DNA of 21,988 nucleotides from a virus. Location: IMG/VR virus record IMGVR_UViG_3300006916_000450, positions 1 to 21,988 of that record, one strand, 5' to 3'. The translations under genes were made by a program, and so were the position numbers. Under the pieces are notes generated by a model. That model did no database searches, had not been told where the DNA came from, and saw only the letters and a program-made list of their open reading frames with translations. Shown one piece after another: positions 6,350 through 11,932 of the stretch (position 1 is its first letter; every line of letters starts with the position of its first letter).

Positions 6350-6723
6350 GCAACGAAGAGAAGGCCTTCATGAATAGCCTCTTCAACTCCTATGATCTGA
6401 GCATGGATGACATCTTCAGGCACCAGCACTTTGTGATCATCAAAAGGCAGGGCATTGAGAAGATCATGGCAAAGGCAGGGATCACCCTGAAGTATGATGT
6501 GGAAGGTTGCTCTGAGAAGTATGCTGCAGTGCGCTGTGAAGCCACCAATCCAGAGGGCCAATCCATCACAACCTTTGGCAGCGCATGCCCTGAGAATTGC
6601 AGAAGCCCCTATTTCCTGGAGATGGCTGAGAAGAGAAGCAAAAGCAGGGCCATCCTCATGCTCTGTGGTCTCTATGCCAACGGGGTTTACAGCGAAGTGG
6701 AGGAAGCCCACATCAATGATTGA
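6337..6723 (+). CDS. 128-aa phage protein, possible recombination accessory
   Basis: The C-terminal half carries the motif YFLEMAEKRSKSRAILMLCGLYANGVYSEVEEA. It resembles a common phage family with an AEKRAKxRxxLxLxGLxxxVYSExE signature, usually located in replication or recombination modules. The first half has YDLSMDDIF...FVIIKRQGIEKIMAKAGITLKYDV, typical of the start of that family. The function is not established; single-strand annealing or substrate-recognition roles have been suggested for look-alikes, and I would not go beyond that. There is no Shine-Dalgarno sequence. It overlaps the upstream gene by 13 nt and the downstream one by 8 nt. Confidence 0.7.
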   Translation: MANLSNEEKAFMNSLFNSYDLSMDDIFRHQHFVIIKRQGIEKIMAKAGITLKYDVEGCSEKYAAVRCEATNPEGQSITTFGSACPENCRSPYFLEMAEKRSKSRAILMLCGLYANGVYSEVEEAHIND

Positions 6724-6976
6724 TGCAGATCTGCTGTGCCAGCTGGAAGAGCATGAGTGCCTTCTGGCTGATGGCTTTGATGCTGCCCTGATCGGGATCA
6801 GCTATGGAGCCAATCCTGTTGCCGTTTATGAGGTGGGCATGTGCATTGATGTGCTCATCTCAACCGGGATGGACACAGAAGATGCCTGGGATTTCTTCAG
6901 CTTCAATGTGGCTGGATCCTATGTGGGTGAAAAAACTCCCTGCTTCATAGATCTGTATGACTCAGAGCCCAATTGA
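6716..6976 (+). CDS. Conserved small phage protein, unknown function
   Basis: An 86-aa protein. The frame is open upstream from 6494, but the ATG at 6716 overlaps the previous stop by 8 nt and gives the family's usual N-terminus. The sequence shows a recognisable phage pattern: LADGFDAALIGISYGANPVAVYE, then MCIDVLISTGMDTEDAWDFFSFNVAGSYVGEKTP. Proteins with GMdxxxAxxfFxFNvxGxYvGExTP are frequent in phages, with no known activity that I can name. Acidic, no membrane segment. It overlaps the next gene by 20 nt. Confidence 0.7.
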   Translation: MIDADLLCQLEEHECLLADGFDAALIGISYGANPVAVYEVGMCIDVLISTGMDTEDAWDFFSFNVAGSYVGEKTPCFIDLYDSEPN

Positions 6977-7229
6977 TTTCTTTGATCAGGCCCTGGTGCC
7001 TTGCCCTTCCTGGTTGCTCTCAAAATGCAGCCGAATGTTGGGGGATGTGTGCCTGGATGATGTCTCCCTGGAAGGGATTGAAGACCGCATCCACAGCGAC
7101 GAAATGAGCGAAGCTGAGGGCCTGGATCTGCTGGCTTACCTGGAGCAGCACAGAAAGCAGCTCTGGGACTACTATGCCCCCAGCCAGAGAATGATCAGCA
7201 AGCACATCAAGCTAATCTGTGAGCTGTGA
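6957..7229 (+). CDS. 90-aa acidic early protein, unknown function
   Basis: Unrecognised. It is acidic and helical (DVSLEGIEDRIHSDEMSEAEGLDLLAYLEQHRKQLWDYY) and is the last gene of the rightward early operon. It begins inside the preceding gene (20-nt overlap). Its TGA stop forms the left half of the palindrome TGATCA whose right half is the integrase stop, so the two convergent genes have no space between them and no terminator is visible. Confidence 0.65.
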   Translation: MTQSPIDFFDQALVPCPSWLLSKCSRMLGDVCLDDVSLEGIEDRIHSDEMSEAEGLDLLAYLEQHRKQLWDYYAPSQRMISKHIKLICEL

Positions 7230-8549
7230 TCAGAGCCCAACCAGCTCCTTCACCCTCAGCGCTGTCTCAACAGCATTCATGTTCACATACTTGTTGAATT
7301 CGCTCTCAACCTTGTGCCCTGTCATTCCCATGATGGTCCTGGTGGCAATGCCCTTGCTGGCCAGGTATGTTGCAAAGGTTCTCCTGGCAGCATGACTGGT
7401 GACCAGCTGCCACTGATCCACCTCTTCCATCTTGCGCTGCCCATTTTCATCCAGGATAGGCTTCAGCATCTTCTCATCAAATAAGCCAGAGAGCTTGGCC
7501 CCTTTTCGCAGCAGCTTGTTGTACCTGGTCAGAGCTCCAGTGGGTGGCAGCTGCCCTCCATGCTTGGCAGCAATCTTGTGCACCATGTCCCAAACAGGCA
7601 CAGTCACAAAGGCATCTGTTTTCTTCATGTGGATGCTGAAGGTTTCCCTGGATGGGTTGTCATTGTACTGCTTGATGACCTGGGCCAGATCAGAAACCCT
7701 GACACCTGTGGTGCACTGAACACAGAACAGATCCCTGGCCTTCTTCACTCCCGTCCTGGGAGCACCTCCCTGATCAGCTGGTGTATCTGGCACCTCCCAA
7801 TCCAGGAAGGCTTGCAGCTGCTTCTCAGACAATGCAAAGCGCAGCACATCAGCTTCCTTCACTGTCCATTCTGGATGCTTGTGGTGATCGAAGGTGTGGA
7901 TGCCCAGGCTTCTTGCCCTGGTGATCCATCCTCTGACTGTCTTCACCCACCTGCCCACAGTTCCTTCTGATGTCCTGGAATCATCCAGGTATCCATGCCG
8001 GAAGTAGTTGGCAGCTTTGCCAGCTCTCCAGTCCCTCATGGCCTGGCAGAAGTTGTGATCCATGTTGGACCAGCTCAGCTCCTCTCCTGTTTCAATGCTG
8101 AACTGCTCCAGGATCCTGAGATCAGCCTGGTACTTCTTCCTGGTTGCTTCGGTGCCTGTCTTGCTTTGCCCTGGCAGCGCTGTCTTGTCAAACTCATTGA
8201 CAAACTTGGTGACCCAGGGAAGAAAGTCCATCTGGGTGCCCTGGTGTGGGTCCAGATCCCCTGCCAGGTAGCTCTTGAATTCAGCTGCAGTGAATTCATC
8301 CTTCTTGATGTGGTGCAGCCTGTTCCATTCCCGCTCCAGGTCAGCTTGCTGCCTGGTGATGTCTGCATGGATATCCCGCAGCTCCTGGTTGCCTCTGAGC
8401 AGCTTCACATGCTTCTGCTCCTGATCCCAATGGATGGCCTTGATTGTGCACCCTGTTCCAAACTGGCAGCGCTGCTTGCCCCATTGAATTCTGATCTGAA
8501 GATGCCCCTTCTGTTGTGCATACTCCTTGAAGCGAATTGTGCTTTTCAT
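7230..8549 (-). CDS. int: Tyrosine-type phage integrase
   Basis: A 439-aa site-specific recombinase. Residues 1-95 are a Bacteroidota-type arm-binding domain (beta strands around LQIRIQWGKQRCQFGTG, then WD...), about 105-215 the core-binding SAM-like domain, and 235-430 the catalytic domain. The catalytic set is complete: Arg284 in TTGVRVSDL, a candidate Lys at 309-310, His386-x-x-Arg389 in HAARR, His412 in TGHKV and Tyr421 in EFNKYVNM. It would integrate and, with an excisionase, excise the phage genome. The ATG at 8549 is preceded by AGGGGG, which is itself part of the first arm-type repeat at 8551-8561, suggesting that integrase binding could limit its own expression. The gene ends back to back with the early operon. 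Confidence 0.95.
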   Translation of the reverse strand: MKSTIRFKEYAQQKGHLQIRIQWGKQRCQFGTGCTIKAIHWDQEQKHVKLLRGNQELRDIHADITRQQADLEREWNRLHHIKKDEFTAAEFKSYLAGDLDPHQGTQMDFLPWVTKFVNEFDKTALPGQSKTGTEATRKKYQADLRILEQFSIETGEELSWSNMDHNFCQAMRDWRAGKAANYFRHGYLDDSRTSEGTVGRWVKTVRGWITRARSLGIHTFDHHKHPEWTVKEADVLRFALSEKQLQAFLDWEVPDTPADQGGAPRTGVKKARDLFCVQCTTGVRVSDLAQVIKQYNDNPSRETFSIHMKKTDAFVTVPVWDMVHKIAAKHGGQLPPTGALTRYNKLLRKGAKLSGLFDEKMLKPILDENGQRKMEEVDQWQLVTSHAARRTFATYLASKGIATRTIMGMTGHKVESEFNKYVNMNAVETALRVKELVGL

Positions 8550-8550
8550 T

Positions 8551-8595
8551 TTTGTCCCCCTTTACATTTCATTTTGTACCCCTTTTTGTCCCCCT
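8551..8595 (+). repeat. Arm-type integrase-site repeats, left cluster (3 copies)
   Basis: Three same-orientation copies of TTTGTCCCCCT lie at 8551-8561, 8573-8583 (variant TTTGTACCCCT) and 8585-8595. Together with two identical copies at 8808-8830 they flank a 212-bp interval beside int. This is the arrangement of arm-type binding sites around an attP core, and it suits an integrase with an N-terminal arm-binding domain. The first copy touches the int start codon. Confidence 0.7.
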
Positions 8596-8609
8596 TTCAG
8601 ATTTGCTCT

Positions 8610-8629
8610 GACTGGAAAAGACTGGAAAC
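8610..8629 (+). repeat. Tandem 10-bp repeat, possible excisionase site
   Basis: GACTGGAAAA at 8610-8619 is followed directly by GACTGGAAAC at 8620-8629. A period of about one helical turn inside an attP-like region resembles the tandem binding sites of excisionases. The candidate protein is the HTH protein at 2009-2206. The link is inference. Confidence 0.4.
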
Positions 8630-8682
8630 AGTGGGAGTCACAAAGTGCTCACATGCCCTGTCTTTCCTGCAAACTTAGGCAC

Positions 8683-8713
8683 AAAAAAGCCCGCAACCAT
8701 TGAGGAAGCGGGC
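8683..8713 (-). terminator. Intrinsic terminator, minus strand
   Basis: On the minus strand GCCCGC (8713-8708), a 13-nt loop and GCGGGC (8694-8689) are followed directly by six T residues (8688-8683), a textbook rho-independent terminator. No phage gene in the window is transcribed into it from the right. It makes sense if it travels with the borrowed 3' end of a host RNA gene just upstream (8734-8751), insulating int after integration. Confidence 0.8.
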
Positions 8714-8733
8714 GAAGTTTTGCACATCATTCA

Positions 8734-8751
8734 GGTGGAGCCGGCGGAAGT
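8734..8751 (-). other. attP: Candidate attP core resembling tmRNA/tRNA-Ala 3' end
   Basis: The minus strand reads ACTTCCGCCGGCTCCACC. This resembles the T-arm and acceptor end of alanine-accepting RNAs; E. coli tmRNA ends ACTCCCGCCAGCTCCACCA as I recall it. The acceptor half CGGCTCC+A would pair with GGGGCCG and keep the G3:U70 pair used by alanyl-tRNA synthetase. The base after CC is T rather than the encoded A. It lies between the two arm-repeat clusters and 21 bp upstream of the terminator stem, as expected if the phage integrates into the 3' end of ssrA or a tRNA-Ala gene and restores it. Confidence 0.4.
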
Positions 8752-8807
8752 GTAGACACCCCCTCTGACCCCCAATGATTCCAAGTCTTTCAGAGAGCGG
8801 GATCACT

Positions 8808-8830
8808 TTTGTCCCCCTATTTGTCCCCCT
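8808..8830 (+). repeat. Arm-type integrase-site repeats, right cluster (2 copies)
   Basis: TTTGTCCCCCT at 8808-8818 and 8820-8830, identical to the left-cluster consensus and with the same 12-bp spacing as left copies 2 and 3. The remaining sequence to 8911 holds no confident gene. A 46-aa plus-strand frame (8775-8915) crosses these repeats and is probably fortuitous. Confidence 0.7.
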
Positions 8831-8911
8831 GCAGTTGTTAACTGAAAAGGATCTGAATTCCTTGTGCTGCAAGTTTACCCCTGGAATGGTTAGGCTGGAC
8901 ATTCTTGCAGT

Positions 8912-9367
8912 GTGAAACCCCTCACACAGAAGCCGATCAAGCGCACTGCTTTGGGCTCCTGGCTGAAAGGCAAAGCACCTCACATCCTGGACACTGTTGG
9001 TGACCTCCTCCCTGATCGGGGTGGACTGGGCATCCTCAAGAACCTCCTGGAGAAGGATGAGGTGATGAGCCCCCAGGACAAAGAGCAGCTGCAGATCCTG
9101 ATTGCCCAGCGCACTGAGCTGGAGAATGAGATCACCCAAAGGTGGCAGGCTGATTCCAGCTCCTCCTCCTGGCTGGCATCCAATGTCCGGCCATTGATCG
9201 TGCTGATCCTGGTGATCACCCTCCTGGTGTTCATCGTCCTGGACAGCATGGATCTCTCCTTCTTCATCAGAGATGCCTGGGTGAGCTTGTATGAAGTTCT
9301 GACCCTCACAGCTGTGGGTGGATACTTCACCCTGCGCTCTGTGGTGGACAAAAGGCAAAAGCATTGA
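8912..9367 (+). CDS. Holin-like membrane protein (3TM/GTA-type family)
   Basis: A 151-aa protein. A soluble N-terminal half with helix and coiled-coil character (DEVMSPQDKEQLQILIAQRTELENEITQRWQAD) is followed by the family hallmark SWLASNVRPLIVLILVI. Hydrophobic segments lie at about residues 94-111 and 122-142, and the basic end is LRSVVDKRQKH. This matches the holin family typified by gene-transfer-agent release proteins: inner-membrane proteins thought to permit endolysin access to the cell wall. GTG at 8912 is the only plausible start, because a stop lies in frame at 8891 and no ATG lies between. The gene is translationally linked to the next by a TTGA overlap. It is on the strand opposite to the other lysis genes. 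Confidence 0.7.
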   Translation: MKPLTQKPIKRTALGSWLKGKAPHILDTVGDLLPDRGGLGILKNLLEKDEVMSPQDKEQLQILIAQRTELENEITQRWQADSSSSSWLASNVRPLIVLILVITLLVFIVLDSMDLSFFIRDAWVSLYEVLTLTAVGGYFTLRSVVDKRQKH

Positions 9368-10356
9368 AGAAACAAACACCAGCAGCATTCTTGATCCAGG
9401 AACTTCTTGAGCTGTTCCCTAACACCCCCAGCCTGACCCTGGCCAAAAAAGCATACACCCTGGCACCAGAGATGTGGAAGGATCTGGAAGCAACCAGGAG
9501 CATGGTGAGATTCTACAGGGGAGCCAGCGGGAAAGGATCCAGGAAGCACACCAAAGCATCCAGGGACTTCTCAAAGCAGCTCTTCAATCCTTTTGACTTC
9601 CCTGCCAGTGATGAAGCGGAATATCTGCCTTACATCCTCCCAGAGGACTGCAAGAAGATCCTGTGGCTGTCAGATGTGCATGTGCCATATCACAGCCTGG
9701 AAGCTCTGACTGCTGCTGTCCAGGTCGGGATCATGGAGCAGGTTGATACAATCTTCTTGGCTGGAGATTTCATGGATTTCTATGGCATCAGCACATATGA
9801 GAAAGATCCCAGGAAGCGATCCTTTGCAGGTGAGCTGGAGATGGGCAAAGTGATGCTGGAGAAACTCAGAGAAATCTTCCCGGATCAGCACATCTTCTTC
9901 ATGGTGGGCAATCATGAAGAGCGCCTGGAGAGATACATGCGGGTGAAGGCACCTGAACTGCTGGACTGTGATCAGTTCAAGATCCAGGAGCTGCTGGGAT
10001 TTGATGCCCTGGGCATCCATGTGATCAATGGGAAGCGGGTGTGCCATGCTGGTGATCTGGTCCTGATGCATGGTCATGAATTCGGCAGAGGATCCGGTGG
10101 AGTATTCCCAGCCAGGGCTCTCATGCTGAAGGCCAAAACATCAGCGATCTGTGGCCATTGGCACAGGCCTTCTGATCATGCTGAGAATGATGTGAATGGG
10201 AAAGTGGTCCGCGCCTGGTCAACAGGCTGCCTGTGTGAGCTCAATCCAGAGTACATGCCACTGAACAACTGGGGGCATGGCTGTGCTGTGATCACAGTTG
10301 ATCAAGGCCAGGCATCAGTGCAGAATATCCGCATCCAGAATGGCCAGGTGATCTGA
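9364..10356 (+). CDS. Calcineurin-like metallophosphoesterase
   Basis: A 330-aa protein with all the metal-binding motifs in order: SDVHVPYH (about 103-110, Asp and His), GDFMD (134-138), GNHEE (182-186), MHGHE (235-239) and GHWHRP (264-269). Residues 1-90 are a lineage-specific N-terminal extension. The fold hydrolyses phosphomono- or diesters with two metal ions; the substrate in phages is generally unknown (nucleotides, DNA ends or RNA). The start is TTG at 9364, overlapping the holin-like stop; the next ATG is at residue 37 and would only trim the extension. Its TGA makes TGATCA with the stop of the convergent VRR-NUC gene. In the prophage it would sit near one end, in a position typical of accessory cargo. 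Confidence 0.85.
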   Translation: MKKQTPAAFLIQELLELFPNTPSLTLAKKAYTLAPEMWKDLEATRSMVRFYRGASGKGSRKHTKASRDFSKQLFNPFDFPASDEAEYLPYILPEDCKKILWLSDVHVPYHSLEALTAAVQVGIMEQVDTIFLAGDFMDFYGISTYEKDPRKRSFAGELEMGKVMLEKLREIFPDQHIFFMVGNHEERLERYMRVKAPELLDCDQFKIQELLGFDALGIHVINGKRVCHAGDLVLMHGHEFGRGSGGVFPARALMLKAKTSAICGHWHRPSDHAENDVNGKVVRAWSTGCLCELNPEYMPLNNWGHGCAVITVDQGQASVQNIRIQNGQVI

Positions 10357-10755
10357 TCACAGATCCAGGTTGTCTTCTTTGAAGTATTCCCGGATGATCT
10401 CCAGGCATGCTTCCCTCCCCTTGGCAATCACTGCCTGGTATCCCCTGGCTTCCAGGTCCTGCTTCCATTTCTTCTGATCCTTGGTGGCTGATCCCTGGGG
10501 TCTCTTCAGCTCAATGGCCAGCCCCATGAATCCTTCCCTGGGCTCATAGAAGAACAGATCTGGAAAGCCCCTCTTGTAGCCTGTGGCCTTCATCCTCCTG
10601 GCTTCTGCAATGCTGGTCCTGACACCTCCAGCTGATGCACAGTACAACAGCCAGGGAGCCTTCAGATCAAGCAGCTCACAGATGCTCTTCTGGATTGTGT
10701 ACTCTGATTCAGGTCCATGCCTGGTGCCTCCCTTTTGTCTTCCCCTGGATCTCAT
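10357..10755 (-). CDS. VRR-NUC domain nuclease
   Basis: A 132-aa stand-alone VRR-NUC protein of the PD-(D/E)xK superfamily. E16 in SEYTIQ begins the domain. GGVRT (43-47) and GYKRGFPDLFF (59-69, with Pro65-Asp66) are followed by AIELKRPQG (80-88, Glu82-x-Lys84) and DQKKW (93-97). Phage members are thought to act on branched or structured DNA, for example Holliday junctions or packaging intermediates. It is the last gene of the late minus-strand operon. Its ATG overlaps the DUF5675 stop (ATGA), and its stop abuts the metallophosphoesterase stop. Confidence 0.85.
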   Translation of the reverse strand: MRSRGRQKGGTRHGPESEYTIQKSICELLDLKAPWLLYCASAGGVRTSIAEARRMKATGYKRGFPDLFFYEPREGFMGLAIELKRPQGSATKDQKKWKQDLEARGYQAVIAKGREACLEIIREYFKEDNLDL

Positions 10756-11207
10756 GCGCTGACTATTTCCAGGATCACCTCATCACCTCCCAGGATCGCA
10801 TCCCTCACCTGTGGATACACTTTCTCATATGCTGCCCTGGATGACCCAAGGAACCTGGGGCTGAGACTGTCACCCACCAGGATGCAGCCAGAGGTGTGAT
10901 CATCATTGTTGCCACAGTGCACCAGGATATCTGTGAAGCCAGGGACATCCAGGATCTCAATCATCCCCTGGTGCCAGGCCTTGCCATAGCGCTTCAGATA
11001 TTTCTGATGCATGCCAGCATACTCCCTCAGCTTGAGCTTGTAGATGCCAGCCGGGATCCTGGTCTCATGCATGACCTTCACCGCTCGGTGCTCATCCTCC
11101 AGGGTGAAGCACAGGAAGTCCAGAGCCTGTCCTGGGTCATCCCAAAAGAGCAGGCCCTGGGTCTCATCCTCAGTGTGATTGAATCTGATCAGCTTGAGCT
11201 TCTTCAA
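10752..11207 (-). CDS. DUF5675 family protein, probable lysis/cell-wall enzyme
   Basis: A 151-aa protein with the DUF5675 pattern: FTLEDEHRAVKVMHETRIPAG (about 34-54), then GMIEILDVPGFTDILVHCGNNDDHTSGCILVG (about 81-112). The HCGN...TSGC motif recalls the His and Cys arrangement of L,D-transpeptidase-like folds, and phage members are commonly found in lysis cassettes. The start is TTG at 11207, giving MKKLKLIRF; there is no better ATG. It overlaps the upstream small membrane protein by 38 nt. Enzymatic activity is inferred from family context, not shown. Confidence 0.7.
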   Translation of the reverse strand: MKKLKLIRFNHTEDETQGLLFWDDPGQALDFLCFTLEDEHRAVKVMHETRIPAGIYKLKLREYAGMHQKYLKRYGKAWHQGMIEILDVPGFTDILVHCGNNDDHTSGCILVGDSLSPRFLGSSRAAYEKVYPQVRDAILGGDEVILEIVSA

Positions 11208-11376
11208 TTTCTTTGATTCGTTTCTCTTCCCAGTGCTTTCTCAGCTGGGCATATTGATCCAGGTGGGCACTTTGTTTCTTGTGCTCCTTGTACATCTCCA
11301 TGAGCAGCAGGCCTGACATGCAGCCCACTGAAATTGTGATGAATAGAACTGCAATGCTGTGCACCTCCATGATCAC
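11170..11376 (-). CDS. Small membrane protein, possible spanin-like
   Basis: A 68-aa protein with one membrane segment at about residues 7-28 (IAVLFITISVGCMSGLLLMEM) and a charged C-terminal helix (HLDQYAQLRKHWEEKRIKEIEEAQ). An N-terminal anchor followed by a charged helix is the layout of inner-membrane spanins, but length and motifs are not diagnostic. The start is GTG at 11376, overlapping the previous stop (GTGA); an ATG at 11370 is the alternative. It lies in a chain of overlapping small genes before DUF5675, consistent with a lysis cassette. Confidence 0.6.
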   Translation of the reverse strand: MIMEVHSIAVLFITISVGCMSGLLLMEMYKEHKKQSAHLDQYAQLRKHWEEKRIKEIEEAQADQIQSH

Positions 11377-11576
11377 AGTTGATTCTTTGCCAGGATCAGC
11401 TTGATCTCTTGCACCATGTCACTCACATGCTGCAGCATCTTCTTCATCTCGTCCCGGTCCCCCTCCATGTAGTCCATCCGGGTCTTCAGTTTGCCCATCT
11501 CGTTGGTCAGCCTGACATACACAGCCATGACAGCAAGCACAGACGGGATCAGACTGGCCATCATTTCCCAGCTCAT
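11373..11576 (-). CDS. Small membrane-anchored coiled-coil protein
   Basis: A 67-aa protein. Hydrophobic residues about 5-22 (MMASLIPSVLAVMAVYVRL) are followed by a continuous coiled coil to the end (NEMGKLKTRMDYMEGDRDEMKKMLQHVSDMVQEI). The layout is like small phage holin-associated or XhlA/spanin-like proteins. The start codon overlaps the upstream stop (ATGA). The exact lysis role is inferred from neighbours only. Confidence 0.6.
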   Translation of the reverse strand: MSWEMMASLIPSVLAVMAVYVRLTNEMGKLKTRMDYMEGDRDEMKKMLQHVSDMVQEIKLILAKNQL

Positions 11577-11794
11577 TCTTCTTCATTTTTCGGGTTTAGA
11601 TGATCGCTGATCAGCCAATTCACCAGGGCATCCAGGTATCCAAAAACCTGCACAGGCTTCTCACTGGGCAGGAGGTTCAAAGCTGCTTTGATTGCAGCCA
11701 TGCCGATCAGAAGAAGCTCCCCCCAGTTGTCTGCGAAAAAGGCAGCCAGGGAGAAAGCTGATCCATCAGCCAGGTTGGTCATTGTTGTGTCCAT
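11573..11794 (-). CDS. Small membrane protein of the late operon, holin-like
   Basis: A 73-aa protein with one hydrophobic segment at about residues 25-42 (GELLLIGMAAIKAALNLL) and a second amphipathic helix (VFGYLDALVNWLI); the tail is acidic (NPKNEEE). Similar short proteins (NWG...IKxxxNLxP.E...FGxLD) are familiar from Bacteroidota phages next to lysis genes. It may be a holin or an accessory of one. It begins 3 nt after the stop of the 44-aa gene and ends in an ATGA overlap. Confidence 0.6.
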   Translation of the reverse strand: MDTTMTNLADGSAFSLAAFFADNWGELLLIGMAAIKAALNLLPSEKPVQVFGYLDALVNWLISDHLNPKNEEE

Positions 11795-11797
11795 TGT

Positions 11798-11932
11798 TTA
11801 GGGTGTTTCAAGGTTTGAGATTCTTTCATCCATGTCATTGATGGCATCCACAAGCTCTTCCAGCAAAGCCAGGAGCTGCTCAGCATCCACAATGTCATTC
11901 CGGGTGTCTTCGGTGATGTTCAGCTGGATCAT
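11798..11932 (-). CDS. 44-aa acidic coiled-coil protein
   Basis: A short gene, easily missed. Its ATG (11932-11930) overlaps the stop of the hub/fibre gene as ATGA, and its TAA (11800-11798) is 3 nt before the next ATG, filling the gap exactly. The product MIQLNITEDTRNDIVDAE continues as a leucine-rich acidic helix (LLALLEELVDAINDMDERISNLE). It is probably a small coiled-coil protein translated by coupling; its function is unknown. A fibre-associated or lysis accessory role is possible. Confidence 0.6.
   Translation of the reverse strand: MIQLNITEDTRNDIVDAEQLLALLEELVDAINDMDERISNLETP

Noticed and set aside
8551-8830. CRISPR-like array from the repeated TTTGTCCCCCT units
   Set aside because: Units are only 11 bp, spacing is irregular (1 to over 200 bp between units) and no cas gene is nearby; arm-type integrase sites explain them better.
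8675-9388. 237-aa minus-strand frame crossing attP and the holin-like gene
   Set aside because: It would run through the terminator and arm repeats, and its product shows no domain, whereas the opposite strand encodes a recognisable holin-like protein.
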